Shown: positions 37,858 through 48,012, counted from the stretch's first letter. The stretch is DNA of 64,000 bases from DATJHM01 sp963777355 (GCA_963777355.1 CAVZQK010000001.1:496001-560000), one strand, 5' to 3'. Program-made: numbers and translations. Notes: generated from the sequence alone by a model not told the origin.

Positions 37858-39484
37858 TTAGGATCTAGGAGAAATCTTCTCGCTCCTGAAACGAATTGAC
37901 CATCGACCTGAACCAGTTGTGTGGTGGTGTGTGTGATCAACACATAAGATAATCAGACTTTTGTTTGCCGGATCGCTCCCATCAAAAGAAATTTGTCCAC
38001 TAGCACCCTGGAGATTTAACTTGTTGGATAGCATTTCTCACTGCATCTAGCGAAATAGTTCCTTTGGAGGATATCGCTGTATTTGCGGCCTGGGCTAAGA
38101 CACTAGTGGCGTCATAGGTCAATAAGACATGGGCTCCCATGCGGGCATAGCCATATTGACCAGGGTGCTGATTGTTGTGGTCAAAGGTTTGCTCATAAAT
38201 GGTACTATTACTGACTGTTGGGCGGAGTTTGGCGCAAGGAGTTGAGGAAGGACAGAGTATATCCCAGGTATCAGGATAGGTAAAAGCAGAAAAGTAGAAG
38301 TTGCCATAATTTCCAGCGGTGTATCCCCCTAGTTCGTCAAGGCGTCTCCACCCATCACCGGGATCGTGGAATGATGTTGAGCAAGCAGATTTTTTAAGGT
38401 ATTGAGGTTGTTGGCATAGCCAGTAAAATAGAGCAGTTCAGGTGTCTGGGATTGTGAGAGAATGCTGTTTAGTGCAGAGCCGAGGCTATTGGCATCACCG
38501 AGAGAAAAATTTTTTGCGATAACCGTATTCTTCTTGCTCAACTGGCTAAAGCTGCTGGCAAAGCTATCTCCCAGGCTACCACTATATGGGTCGGCGGCAT
38601 CGCTCAAGACAGCGATATGCCGCTTACCGAGAATATGGGAAACGAAATCAGCCGCATATTTCCCTTGTTGCACATCGGATGGAACAACGCGGAAAAAGTA
38701 CGGGGAACGATTGGAGAGATCCTTACTGGATGCCGATGGTGAGATCATAGGAATGTGTTGATCTCTCAATACCGGAATGGCTTTTTGGGCGGAGAAACTA
38801 AAAGGGAAGCCGACTACACCGACAAATGTAGGATCTGTTTGGGCCAGCCTAACTATCTGTTGCAGTACTGGCTCTTCCGTTGTTTGTAAATACGTCTCAT
38901 CTTTTACTCCCAGATTTGCAAGCACAAGGCGTAACTTACGATCAGCATGTTGCGCATTGAATTGCTCTTTGTGCCCAATAGGCTCCCCGCAAATCGTCAC
39001 GAGCGATGGAGAGCGACGTACCGGTATCTTCGATAACCTGGCTCAATGTTGTAGTAACCACGATAGTAATATAAGGCTTATGAGAGTCTATAACGGCTTT
39101 GTTTTCCAGGTAGATCATGGACTCCGCATCGTCTGGTGTTATATCAATAGAGTGTTGCCAGTTTTTTGCAGCCGCATCCATTTGACCTGCATTCATATCG
39201 GAGACTGCCTGCTGTTTGTATTGGCCGCCCGGTTCGCGCAGGTCAAAGGCATAATTTCCCTGGCTCAGACCGACATTGAGCGTATCGGGACCGACCTGTA
39301 CCTGTTCAATATCAATGATACCGCGACAGAAAAAGGCGATCTGTGTATACTTGCAGAGCGGGTCTCGTATCTTATCAGGACCCAGGCTAACAAAACCGAA
39401 CGCAGCGGCAAGTACCAGGATCAGAGTCAAGCATCCATTCAATGTGCCCCCGGACTTGCGATTTCCACTAGAGTAAGAAGCCAT
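37858..39484 (-). CDS. Membrane-anchored TPR-like/periplasmic-binding (Peripla_BP_6) protein, three frameshifts
   Basis: From ATG at 39484: one membrane helix (LTLILVLAAAFGFVSL), a short region with a TPR-like helix pair (AVSDMNAGQMDAAAKNWQHSIDITPDDAES), then a Leu/Ile/Val-binding-protein fold (KPYITIVVTTTLSQVIEDTGTSLSIARDDLRGAY, VGVVGFPFSFSAQKAIPVL, IPMISPSASSKDLS, YFFRVVPSDVQQGKYAADFV, IPVMGGDAL). Three indels break it: extra A at about 38969, a lost base at about 38337 and an extra base at about 38024. Repair gives 541 residues ending near 37858 with GASGQISFDGSDPAN, as expected of this fold. No ABC permease follows, so it may be a sensor and not a transporter part. Three breaks make true decay more plausible than for single-indel genes. 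Confidence 0.72.
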
Positions 39485-39502
39485 ATATTTACCTATTCCT
39501 CT

Positions 39503-40489
39503 CTATTCCAATAACCAGATCTTTGCATTGTCATAGACTGCTTCTGTAGGATGAGCCTCACTTATTGCTAGAAGGGCAATAGTACCCTCGCTATAGCTGT
39601 CATCTTGAGTTTGAGCAACCTGTTCACGATTGATATACAGGCTTATGGTATTTCCCTGCATCACTATAGCGAGCAGATTGCTACTCTTTAAGCCTGTGTG
39701 AAGTGCGAGGGTATGACTTGTTGGCAACAAATCGAGCGAATTTTGAAGATCGATACTCCTAGTCAAGGTATAGGTTCCGTTCTGACAGATTTGAAAGATG
39801 TAGCCGGTGCCTCTATCTGGATCGTTTCGCACATTTATGCCACCACAATCTCCCTTTGCTAGCGTCATTTCTACTTCAAAGGCAAAATTTTTATACGAGG
39901 GAGTGGAAGGGCAAGCGAAGACTTGTTGATGTGTTAGCTGGCGAACATGTAACGCATTTCCTGCGAATTGACAGCTTCCGCCGAAAAAGTCTCTATGGAG
40001 CTCGTTCCATTGACCAGGCTTATGCAAGGGATCAATAAGGTTAGGGAGACCATATGCCGATAGGTAAGCTGTAGGAGTGTTTACCTTGATTAGTGTAGAA
40101 ATTCCTCCGGCAATACTCACGATTGCAATAAAGAGGAATATAAGCGGGATATACCAGGCGAAAGAGGATTTTTTTGTGAGTGTAGTATTGGTGGTGTCTA
40201 TAGGTGGAGCCGCAATATGTCCTATTTGTGCTGTGCGCATGCTTCCAGGAGGGAGCGCTTTTGCCTCTTCCTCTTCCTCTTTGTAGGAGCGTTGCTTCTG
40301 AGCGAAGCGGCTGAAATACCAGATAATGAAGACAATCTCAAAGAGAACAATGGCAATGACTGAGGCAATCCCAGCAATGGACTTGAGCAGGGGAATACTA
40401 AAGATGTAGTCCCAGGCAACATAGAATGTTATACCTGTAGTTGTTGCAGAAGCGAGAATTGTACTAATGGTTCGTATGAATAATTTCAT
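39503..40489 (-). CDS. Membrane protein with LamG/DUF1080-like outer domain
   Basis: 328 residues. Two membrane helices at the N-terminus (ISTILASATTTGITFYVAWDYIF and GIASVIAIVLFEIVFIIWYF), a charged Glu-rich loop, a third helix (YIPLIFLFIAIVSIAGGISTLI), then about 180 outer residues. These form a concanavalin-like sandwich: NFAFEVEMTLAKGDCGGINVRNDPDRGTGYIFQICQNG, then SNLLAIVMQGNTISLYINREQVAQTQD and EGTIALLAISE, as in LamG/DUF1080 sugar-binding domains. Its ATG overlaps the stop of the upstream small gene (ATGA), and the binding-protein gene starts 19 bases after its end, so the three form one operon. The first two helices are paralogous to the upstream protein. Role probably in surface binding or sensing. 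Confidence 0.7.
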   Translation of the reverse strand: MKLFIRTISTILASATTTGITFYVAWDYIFSIPLLKSIAGIASVIAIVLFEIVFIIWYFSRFAQKQRSYKEEEEEAKALPPGSMRTAQIGHIAAPPIDTTNTTLTKKSSFAWYIPLIFLFIAIVSIAGGISTLIKVNTPTAYLSAYGLPNLIDPLHKPGQWNELHRDFFGGSCQFAGNALHVRQLTHQQVFACPSTPSYKNFAFEVEMTLAKGDCGGINVRNDPDRGTGYIFQICQNGTYTLTRSIDLQNSLDLLPTSHTLALHTGLKSSNLLAIVMQGNTISLYINREQVAQTQDDSYSEGTIALLAISEAHPTEAVYDNAKIWLLE

Positions 40490-40849
40490 AGAGAAAACCT
40501 CCCTTTTAGGAAAAGAAGGGCATTACTATTTGAAATAAATGCAGTCATAAGGACTACAGGATGTTCTTCAACAGTATTAGCGAATGCGTCTTTGGTTAGG
40601 GGGAGAAGTGAGTTCATCAAGCTTTCCCGGTATATGACATCGTTAATGCGCATTTTATGTCTGACGTGGCTGCCATACCAGATAATAGAGATGATTTCAA
40701 TAGCAACAATGGTAATCGTCGTGCTATAAGCAAGGATTGACTGTAGAGAAGGGAACTCCGAGAATAAATTGCCAGATATAGAAGGAAGAGAAGGCCGTCG
40801 CTGTTACTACACCTGCAATGGTGGCAATCATTTTTGTGATATTGTCCAT
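40486..40849 (-). CDS. Small two-helix membrane protein, frameshifted
   Basis: Minus-strand ATG at 40849: MDNITKMIATIAGVVTATAFSS, then a break. One extra base near 40762 (ATT-C-TCG, or the G two codons later) separates it from FPSLQSILAYSTTITIVAIEIISIIWYGS and a hydrophilic tail ending KGRFSL. Repaired length is 120 residues. After repair it aligns without gaps to the first two helices of the next protein (for example WQFISEFPSLQSI beside WDYIFSIPLLKSI), so the two are paralogues. Its stop overlaps the start of that gene. A break in such a short gene hides it from simple ORF calling. Function unknown. Confidence 0.6.
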
Positions 40850-41046
40850 CTCTAAGCTTTCCTTTTTAATGAGAGCAGAAACAGAAATAGATCATTGTAT
40901 AGAACATCATAAATATGTTATCATTATTGATGTGATGTAGTCAATAGTAGAAAAAGGAATATTGAAGAAGATTACAAAAAATTCATTCATAATAAAAAGA
41001 AATATTGATTTATTATCGATTAAAACATGCAAGGAGGAATTCTAGT

Positions 41047-41556
41047 ATGTTCAGCCGGAGATCCTTATTTCTCGTAATAATTGGGGTATCGCTTATGATA
41101 GGAGCAATAACATTTCTCATTTATCAGGCATTTTTTAATAATAGAGTGTTGGCTCTGATTGTAGCAGTCGCTACCACTCTCTTCATTTGCATTATGGCGG
41201 AGCTCACCGTGCTTAATCTGGCAGTAAGAATGCTGGAGCGGAGGAGAGAGCAGGTTCTTCGCCAGGTGAGGCGAAAAGCCTGGTGGTCAAACAGGCCATT
41301 TCGCTCAAAAACAAAGATCGTTGATTCTACACTTGCCCCTGTTTTAGCCGAAAGATATTGTCCCCACTGTGGTAGTAATGTATTACTGAAAAGAAAGATA
41401 AAGGGGAAGCCTGGCTATTATTGCAAGAAGTGTGCATGGCGAGGACAAGAGATTCAACTCTTAAAGCGACGCAAGGCAAAAAAAGCCAAATCGCTGAGGT
41501 CAATAGAAAAAATGCCTGAAGATATCTTTGAGGATGAGCAGAGCCAGATCCTGTAA
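41047..41556 (+). CDS. Membrane protein with zinc-ribbon domain
   Basis: 169 residues from ATG at 41047, chosen for AAGGAGGAATTCTAGT before it. Two membrane helices (SLFLVIIGVSLMIGAITFLIYQAF and VLALIVAVATTLFICIMAELTVL), a basic cytoplasmic segment, then a zinc ribbon: CPHCGSNVLLKRKIKGKPGYYCKKC, with four Cys in two CxxC pairs. The C-terminus is Lys/Arg-rich and then acidic. The fold suggests nucleic-acid or protein contact at the membrane face. I do not recognise a named family. It diverges from the three-gene surface operon, separated by about 200 AT-rich bases. Confidence 0.65.
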   Translation: MFSRRSLFLVIIGVSLMIGAITFLIYQAFFNNRVLALIVAVATTLFICIMAELTVLNLAVRMLERRREQVLRQVRRKAWWSNRPFRSKTKIVDSTLAPVLAERYCPHCGSNVLLKRKIKGKPGYYCKKCAWRGQEIQLLKRRKAKKAKSLRSIEKMPEDIFEDEQSQIL

Positions 41557-41678
41557 CTCGCTTTAAAGATGAGCTTCAGACAGCGATGTTGCAAAACTAT
41601 GAAGAAGGTGAGATGAACGCGAAGTAGTTTCTTCTCTTGTTGATCAAGCAACACCTTCAAAGAGTAAGAATTCAGTTC

Positions 41679-43709
41679 CTATGATTGTATTTTGCGGAGA
41701 TAGGCTACCGGGCTATCCTGCTTGTGTTCGTATTGCAGACCATCCAGGGAGATGTCCTGGCTTATCTCCTCCTGATGATTTGAGATAATAATCTCTTCGG
41801 GCTGTACCTTCGCCCATACCTGTCGAATAGTGCCTGGCTGTTTTTGACGATAGATAAATCGGCGGGTGATTTTTGCTTCTTGTGCCTGAGCATTTACCCT
41901 GGCGAAAAGCTCTTTCGCTTCTGGATCTTTCAAATGTGGGGGAACGACTTCAAATAGATCGGGAGCCTCGTCGAAGGTCTGCTCGCCGAGGTAGAGAAAA
42001 ATTACCCCGTGTTCTTTTCCCTGTTGAAGGGCTGCTTTTACTACATCCATATTTGCAGGATCACCGGCGCTCAGCACTGCTAAGGTTGCATCCGTCAGAC
42101 TGAGAGCGCCGCCGGTGGCTATAACGGGAGAGCGGCCTTTTTGCTGATGGCGTCGGTGATTATAGTAGGCGATCAGCATACCAATGATTGCTACGCCTCC
42201 GCCAAAGGCGGTTGCTAGCGGTTTGGCGATCAGGTTGGTTGTCCAGGCCATGAGCACAAGGACTGTGGTGAAAATGCCCAGGTAGAAATTCAATGTTGAG
42301 CGCGTCCAGCGTCCTTCCGGTTCAGGTTGATCATACTTGTTACCCTGCTGCTGGGCATCCTCTTGCTCTTCTGGCGTCTGTTCACCGCCAATTGGATCAC
42401 CGGCTCCGGCTCCACTACGCTCCTCAAGATGTTCTGCCTCATGCATTGCTGGGCCACCTGGTGAAGGGTGTGTTGCGCGGATCTTGCGTGCTTTACGCTG
42501 GCGATAGCGCACAATGTCCATGCCAATGCAGGTCAGCGAGAAGGCTCCCAGGAGGCCAAAGGCGTACATATCGCCCAGGATATTAATATTGCCGCGTACC
42601 GCTAGCAGGACGAGAATAGGAATCAGTGTTGCAATAGCTATAGAGAAATGGGGGGTGTTGCGCAGGCGGTTACGCTTCAGAATAAACTCTGGAAAGAATT
42701 CCATACGTGAGAGAGCCAGAAAGACATGATAGGAGCCGATGATAGCGGTATTGCTGGCAAAGACCAGCAGGGCACTCGCGCTAATCGCAACCTCGGCTTG
42801 TAGAAAAGCATTTCCCCAATGACCGGCCAGGAGAGAGATTATTTGAGACGAGAGGACTGGATCTGCCGCTGCCTTTGGCTGCAAGAGCGTAGAGAGGACG
42901 GTCAGTATTGGACTGGTGAGGCCAACCGTCACTACGACCAGCAAGAGGGCGATTTTACTAATGGCCCGTCTCGGCATCTTCATAGCAGGAGAGAGTTGCG
43001 AGATGCTCTCCAGGCCAGAGAATGCCAGGAAGGCCCCCGCGAATCCAGTAAGAAATGTAACAGAAGTGATGGTATGGCTCTGAAGCATTTTGGGGAAGAG
43101 GCCCAGGAATTGAGTAAAGGAGACATGTGAGAAAACTGTAATGAGAATGGCGATATCGCTGCCGAAGGCTACAATTGCACCGATTAGGCTGACTTTTGCG
43201 CTTTCGCTGATGCCATACCAATTGAGAATGCCAAGCAGAATCAGAATACCGAGCGTAATCCACAGCGTAATCGTAAAGCCGAGAAAAGGATGTTGCGGGC
43301 CAATCGCCGGAAAAACGACGCTCAAATACAGCATGCCAGAGAGACAACTGATCGCAGCCGTCAGGAAATAGTCAACAAGGATGAACATTCCACCCAGAGC
43401 GCCGAGCCATTTATTAAACGCCTGCGCTGCTACTGTAACAACGCCGCCGCCCTGGGGAAAACGGTAAGTCACTTCTGTATACTTGAGAGTCAACAAAACG
43501 AAGACAATCATCGTCATAAACACAAACAGACCCGCCAGCGGGCCAACGGTGCCATAAAGGATGCCGGGTACATAGTAGATCGAGGTGCCAATATCCGCGA
43601 ATACCACAGCCCAGCAGAGGAGCGGTCCAAGCTTCCCCTGCTTTTCCTGGACTTCTTTATTATGCTGGATTAGCCCCTCTGGTACCTGCTTGATAAACGT
43701 CTGCGCCAT
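41679..43709 (-). CDS. APC-superfamily amino acid permease with C-terminal soluble domain
   Basis: 676 residues. About 12 membrane helices; the first carries FADIGTSIYYVPGILYGTVGPLAG, the unwound G-S/T-x-G type motif of APC transporters, followed by YRFPQGGGVVTVAAQAF. After the tenth helix a hydrophilic insert of about 60 residues (His/Glu/Gln-rich, about 405-465) precedes two more helices. The C-terminal 130 residues (ATLAVLSAGDPANMDVVKAALQQGKEHGVIFLYLGE) look like a UspA-type nucleotide-binding fold, which some APC carriers use for control. It should import an amino acid or amine with protons or sodium. Single gene; substrate not determinable. Confidence 0.82.
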   Translation of the reverse strand: MAQTFIKQVPEGLIQHNKEVQEKQGKLGPLLCWAVVFADIGTSIYYVPGILYGTVGPLAGLFVFMTMIVFVLLTLKYTEVTYRFPQGGGVVTVAAQAFNKWLGALGGMFILVDYFLTAAISCLSGMLYLSVVFPAIGPQHPFLGFTITLWITLGILILLGILNWYGISESAKVSLIGAIVAFGSDIAILITVFSHVSFTQFLGLFPKMLQSHTITSVTFLTGFAGAFLAFSGLESISQLSPAMKMPRRAISKIALLLVVVTVGLTSPILTVLSTLLQPKAAADPVLSSQIISLLAGHWGNAFLQAEVAISASALLVFASNTAIIGSYHVFLALSRMEFFPEFILKRNRLRNTPHFSIAIATLIPILVLLAVRGNINILGDMYAFGLLGAFSLTCIGMDIVRYRQRKARKIRATHPSPGGPAMHEAEHLEERSGAGAGDPIGGEQTPEEQEDAQQQGNKYDQPEPEGRWTRSTLNFYLGIFTTVLVLMAWTTNLIAKPLATAFGGGVAIIGMLIAYYNHRRHQQKGRSPVIATGGALSLTDATLAVLSAGDPANMDVVKAALQQGKEHGVIFLYLGEQTFDEAPDLFEVVPPHLKDPEAKELFARVNAQAQEAKITRRFIYRQKQPGTIRQVWAKVQPEEIIISNHQEEISQDISLDGLQYEHKQDSPVAYLRKIQS

Positions 43710-43852
43710 ACTCTTCTACTCCATCTTAAAGTGCTAGTTTTTGCTCTCGATAATAGTACGTAGCGAGTAAGGTAGAGCGGATACAGCGTAAAAGGCAGAA
43801 AAGAGTTTATTCTGAGCGAAAAGGAATATGTTGAGGAGTTTTGAGGTGAGAA

Positions 43853-43888
43853 GTGGAGAGGCGGAGACAAGCACCGCCTCCCTCTACA
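43853..43888 (-). terminator. Hairpin after the glycogen phosphorylase gene
   Basis: An imperfect GC-rich stem (GTGGAGAGGCGG paired with CCGCCTCCCTCTAC) just past the phosphorylase stop on the minus strand, no strong T tract. Confidence 0.4.
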
Positions 43889-43903
43889 ATCTAGATTGAG
43901 CGT

Positions 43904-46459
43904 TTAAGCCCAACGAATCAGGCCGAGTTCGTATTTCTCTTGCAATTCGGGATGGGCAGGAACGACCCGAACATTATAGGCAATACTGCCACTCTCGTCC
44001 GGTTTGAGACGAATATCATAGCGATATGAGCCATCCTGTTCGCGTTTTGTATAGTTCATAGGGAGGACATAGTGTGGTAAGACCAGTTCTTCTTTGGCCT
44101 CGCCATAGACCAGCTCGACGCTGAGATCCTCCGGTTTAAGATCGTTGACGCGCACCCACGCTCGTACATCGATGCCCTCGCCTAGACTCAGCTGGCCGTC
44201 GCGGCGACCATCAATATAGATCTCCAGATTTTGCCAGCCCCGGCGGATGCGTTCTTTCCATGCGGCCAGGGTGCGCACACGCTCATAACGATTTTGCGTG
44301 AGGAGCATACTTTGTTGCTCTTCAGGGACATAGTAGCGCGTCGTGTATTCTTTAATCATGCGGCGCATACTGAATTGGGGAGCACACGTACGAATGGCTT
44401 CTTTCATATATCCAATCCAGCGATGAGGGATGCCATCGGGACCGCGCTCAAAGAACGTTGGCACGATCTCATCCTCCAGCAGGCGATAGAGGGAGATGCT
44501 ATCCGCCTCAGCCTGGGCGTTCTGATCGTGATATTCGCGCTCCTCGCCGATAGCCCAGCCGTTTTTCCCGTTGTAGCCTTCGGACCACCAGCCATCAAGA
44601 ATACTACAATTGGGCTGTCCGTTGAGCGCCGCTTTCTGACCGCTTGTGCCACTGGCCTCATAGGGGCGGATGGGATTATTGAGCCAGACATCGGTACCGG
44701 CGACCAGGTAGCGTGCCATGTCGATATCATAGTTTTCCAGCAAAATGATCTTGCCGCGAAACTCCTCGCTGCGTGAGAGGCGATAGATCTGCTCAATCAA
44801 CGCTTTGCCGGGATCATCGGCGGGATGGGCTTTGCCGGCGAAGATAATCTGTACTGGGCGCTCAGGATTATTCAGAATACGTTGCAAGCGTTTCACATCG
44901 CGGAAGATCAGGGCTGCCCTTTTGTACGTTGCAAAGCGGCGGGCGAAGCCCAGGATAAGCGCATCTGGATTGAGCATGGAATGAAATTCAGCAATTTGTA
45001 GAGAACCTTCGCCGACGCGCAGATGCTGCTGCCTTAAGCGATTGCGTGCATAGGCGATGAGGGCCTCTTTACATTGATGATGCGTTTGCCAGAGTGCTTC
45101 ATCGGGAATATCCTGAATATGCTCATCCCAGAACGCTTGCTCATCGACATGTGAGCCCCAGTCTTTGTCCATATAGCGGCCAAAGAGGGCGTTGATCTCT
45201 GGAGCAACCCATGAGAATGTATGCACTCCATTGGTAATAGAGCCGATAGGGACCTCATCAACATCGATGCCGGGCCAGAGAAACTGCCACATTTTGCGCG
45301 AAACCTCGCCATGCAGTCTGCTCACGCCATTATGCTGTCCGCTGAGCTTCAAGGCCAGAACCGTCATGCCATAGGTAGAACCCCAGCCGTGATCCTCGCG
45401 GGCCACGTCCATAAATTGGTCGCGATTCAAGCCCAACTGGCCCCAGTAGGAGCTGAAGTATTTATCGATCACATCATAATTGAAGGTATCATTGCCTGCT
45501 GGCACCGGCGTATGGGTAGTAAAGAGCGTATTGGCCGAAACCGCTTCGCGTGCCTCATTAAAACTGAGGCCCTGTGCCACCAGTTCGCGACAGCGTTCCA
45601 GGCAGAGAAAAGCGGCATGGCCTTCATTAATATGCCATGCGGCAGGCGTAATACCCAGAGCGCGTAAGGCGCGAACACCGCCGATGCCCAGCACAATCTC
45701 TTGAGAGATGCGCATCTCGCGATCACCGCCATAGAGGCGAGCCGACAACTCACGGTCATGGGGAGCATTGGGCGCGACATCAGTATCCATCAGATAGAGA
45801 GGAATACGGCCAACCATCAATTTCCAGACCTTCGCGTATAAGCGTCTGCCTGGCAACTCAACGCTTATCACAACCTCACTGCCGTCAGGTCCTACAGCGG
45901 GGATCGCCGGGACTTCAGAGAAGTGCAGCTTATCGTAGATAGCTTCCTGTACACCATCGCGAGAGATGCGCTGGTGAAAATAGCCCTGTGGATAGAGAAA
46001 GCCGACGCCCACGAATGGAAGGCCGAGATCAGTGGCCTCTTTGCAATGGTCGCCAGAAAGAATACCGAGACCACCGGAATAGATGGGCAAGGATTCGTGC
46101 AGGCCAAATTCGGCGGAAAAATAAGCAATCGTTTGATCCACCAGTTCCGGATAAGTGCGTAAGAACCAGGTTTCATCGTTGCGGGGATGCATATAATGAT
46201 CGAAATCGCTGATCACACTATCGTAGCGGTCCAGATAGGCAGATTCTTTGGCTGTCTGCTCCAGTTTGCCAGGCTCCACCGAGCTAAGGAAACGTACCGG
46301 ATTGTGTCCGACCTGCTCCCACAATACCGGATCGATGCTACTATAGAGAGCGCGAGCTTCGGGATGCCAGCTCCACCAGAGGTTGTAAGCCAGCTCATAA
46401 AGCCGATTGATGCGGGCGGGCATCATAGGAAAGACCGTAATGCGGCCATAAACTTTCAC
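43904..46459 (-). CDS. glgP: Alpha-glucan (glycogen/maltodextrin) phosphorylase
   Basis: 851 residues from GTG at 46459; an in-frame TTG at 46468 is too close to the AAGGA box. Family GT35, of the TIGR02094 short type with an N-terminal DUF3417 region (LYELAYNLWWSWHPEARALY). Later motifs are AYFSAEFGLHESLPIYSGGLGILSGDH, the active-site region AWHINEGHAAF, EVPIGSITNGVH, ALILGFARRFATYKRA, and PYEASGTSGQKAALNGQPN, whose Lys binds PLP. It releases glucose-1-phosphate from storage glucan in the cytoplasm. It is a single gene with its own promoter and no other glg gene beside it. Confidence 0.95.
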   Translation of the reverse strand: MKVYGRITVFPMMPARINRLYELAYNLWWSWHPEARALYSSIDPVLWEQVGHNPVRFLSSVEPGKLEQTAKESAYLDRYDSVISDFDHYMHPRNDETWFLRTYPELVDQTIAYFSAEFGLHESLPIYSGGLGILSGDHCKEATDLGLPFVGVGFLYPQGYFHQRISRDGVQEAIYDKLHFSEVPAIPAVGPDGSEVVISVELPGRRLYAKVWKLMVGRIPLYLMDTDVAPNAPHDRELSARLYGGDREMRISQEIVLGIGGVRALRALGITPAAWHINEGHAAFLCLERCRELVAQGLSFNEAREAVSANTLFTTHTPVPAGNDTFNYDVIDKYFSSYWGQLGLNRDQFMDVAREDHGWGSTYGMTVLALKLSGQHNGVSRLHGEVSRKMWQFLWPGIDVDEVPIGSITNGVHTFSWVAPEINALFGRYMDKDWGSHVDEQAFWDEHIQDIPDEALWQTHHQCKEALIAYARNRLRQQHLRVGEGSLQIAEFHSMLNPDALILGFARRFATYKRAALIFRDVKRLQRILNNPERPVQIIFAGKAHPADDPGKALIEQIYRLSRSEEFRGKIILLENYDIDMARYLVAGTDVWLNNPIRPYEASGTSGQKAALNGQPNCSILDGWWSEGYNGKNGWAIGEEREYHDQNAQAEADSISLYRLLEDEIVPTFFERGPDGIPHRWIGYMKEAIRTCAPQFSMRRMIKEYTTRYYVPEEQQSMLLTQNRYERVRTLAAWKERIRRGWQNLEIYIDGRRDGQLSLGEGIDVRAWVRVNDLKPEDLSVELVYGEAKEELVLPHYVLPMNYTKREQDGSYRYDIRLKPDESGSIAYNVRVVPAHPELQEKYELGLIRWA

Positions 46460-46533
46460 AGGGCACAAATTCCTTTCTTCTTGTCCAGGTCAGGCGAGAG
46501 CATCTCTGAGTTTCAGTATTTGCTAACAGTAGT

Positions 46534-46563
46534 AGTATAGCGTGTCTGGGAAAATCAGGTCAA
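46534..46563 (-). promoter_or_regulatory. Promoter of glgP
   Basis: Minus strand TTGACC (46563-46558), 18-base spacer, TATACT (46539-46534), 75 bases before the GTG start. Confidence 0.7.
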
Positions 46564-46686
46564 TCTTCTCTAGATCTCTCGAAAATCATAGCGCTTCTAG
46601 CACCTAAAAAGGAGTCTTGTTTTCTCCCAGTAAATATGTTTTACTAATGGCTGGCGGCAGCTCCTTTTCTTCTGGAAGAAAAAATT

Positions 46687-47169
46687 ATGGCAAGAAAACA
46701 ACCACAGATGCTATGGTATCGTGCAAGCGCTATTGTAGGCTGTATATTATTAGGTATTGCGGCTGTTGGGATGCTGTGGATGCTCTTTGGTCAGCACACA
46801 GGAAGTAGTGGTCCCAGCGTGCGCTGGTTTCAGCCTGCCGGAAATGGGCCAACGCCAGAGTCTGAACAACAACTTCCCGTCTTGCAGGCTCATGGTATCA
46901 TTTTGGCCCATCCCTCTGCAAATGCCATGCTCAGTCAGCAGGAAGCCGTATTTATTGCAGGACAACGGGAGCCAGATGCGACCAGTGCTCAAAAAGTCGT
47001 TGCCCGCTATGAGCTGGTGAATGCAAACACCGTGCAACTGAAGTTCACAGAGACACCGGCCTGGATTATCTGGTATCAAAATATTGCGTCCTCTACAGGG
47101 GGAGGACATGATTTGTATGTTATTTTGAATGCGAACAGTGGCACAGAACTGTTCGCTTTACGGACATAG
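46687..47169 (+). CDS. Hypothetical single-pass membrane protein
   Basis: 160 residues from ATG at 46687 with GGAAGAAA upstream. One N-terminal helix (IVGCILLGIAAVGMLWMLF) then about 125 outer residues. That part contains ILAHPSANAMLSQQEAVFIAGQREPDA, KVVARYELVNANTVQL, TPAWIIWYQNI and DLYVILNANSGTELFAL. The last segment resembles PepSY-type strands (an enzyme-inhibitor-like fold that ends in a DA.TGE/ANSG turn), but this is a weak similarity. No enzyme motif. It converges on the LuxR regulator gene 9 bases away. Role unknown. Confidence 0.6.
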   Translation: MARKQPQMLWYRASAIVGCILLGIAAVGMLWMLFGQHTGSSGPSVRWFQPAGNGPTPESEQQLPVLQAHGIILAHPSANAMLSQQEAVFIAGQREPDATSAQKVVARYELVNANTVQLKFTETPAWIIWYQNIASSTGGGHDLYVILNANSGTELFALRT

Positions 47170-47178
47170 GAACCTGGC

Positions 47179-47868
47179 TTAACTGTCGTGCATTTTAATC
47201 CAGCCGTGGCGCAAGGCATGTACGACAGCGGCAGTACGATCATTCACTGAGAGTTTCTTCAGGATAGACGTAATATGGTTTTTCACCGTCTGATCGCTAA
47301 TTTTCAGTGATTTGGCAATTTCTTTATTGCTATTCCCGCGTGCGATATAGTCCAGAATTTCGACTTCACGGCTGGAGAGCGGAGAATAAATATCTTTCGT
47401 GCCGCCTTCCTCTTCTTCAACAGTCAGTTCACGGAACGATTTTAAGACGCGGCTTGCTAACTGTGGTTTCGAGAGAACGTCATCGTTGATGAGATATTCA
47501 CCATGACTCACCTTACGTACAGCTTCCATCAGATCTTCAGGCGTAATATTCCGGGAATTATAGGCGGAAGCCCCCACCTTAATTGATTGAAATAGGCGCT
47601 CTTCATCTTCTGAAGGCGTCAGAATAATAATTGCCAGTTGTGGAGCGAGATGGCGCATCTGGCGAGCGATTTCAAGCGGATCGGCAGATGTGAGCCCGGC
47701 ATCGATCAGGACGACATCCGGGGCGCTTGCACGCGCGAGTTCAAATACCTCGGCGGGATCAGTAGACTCGCCGACGATGACACAATTTCCCATCCGTTCC
47801 AGCGTCGCACGGATGCCTTCACGAAAGAGGGGTTGTTCATCAATAATGATGACACGTATTGTATCCAT
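47179..47868 (-). CDS. NarL/FixJ-family response regulator
   Basis: 229 residues. The receiver has IIIDEQPLFREGIRATLERM with the acid pocket, PDVVLIDAGLTSADPLEIAR with the phosphate-accepting Asp near residue 55, and IILTPSEDEE with the Thr. The usual Lys of the GxxGYLLKD loop is Arg or Ser here (GASAYNSRNI). After an acidic linker comes a LuxR helix-turn-helix: LSSREVEILDYIARGNSNKEIAKSLKISDQTVKNHITSILKKL. It should bind DNA as a dimer and control a distant gene set. No kinase is adjacent. The altered Lys may weaken phosphorylation-driven switching. Confidence 0.88.
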   Translation of the reverse strand: MDTIRVIIIDEQPLFREGIRATLERMGNCVIVGESTDPAEVFELARASAPDVVLIDAGLTSADPLEIARQMRHLAPQLAIIILTPSEDEERLFQSIKVGASAYNSRNITPEDLMEAVRKVSHGEYLINDDVLSKPQLASRVLKSFRELTVEEEEGGTKDIYSPLSSREVEILDYIARGNSNKEIAKSLKISDQTVKNHITSILKKLSVNDRTAAVVHALRHGWIKMHDS

Positions 47869-48012
47869 AAAAATCCCTTCGTCAAAGAGCAGATAGAGCC
47901 GCGTTTGCTTGTGCTTCTATCTACCTCTTGTATATGGCCTCTCAACGTACAAGAAAGGTATGCCCCTCGTCTCACTCAATAGGGGATCTCTACATTTCGG
48001 GACAGCCTGACC

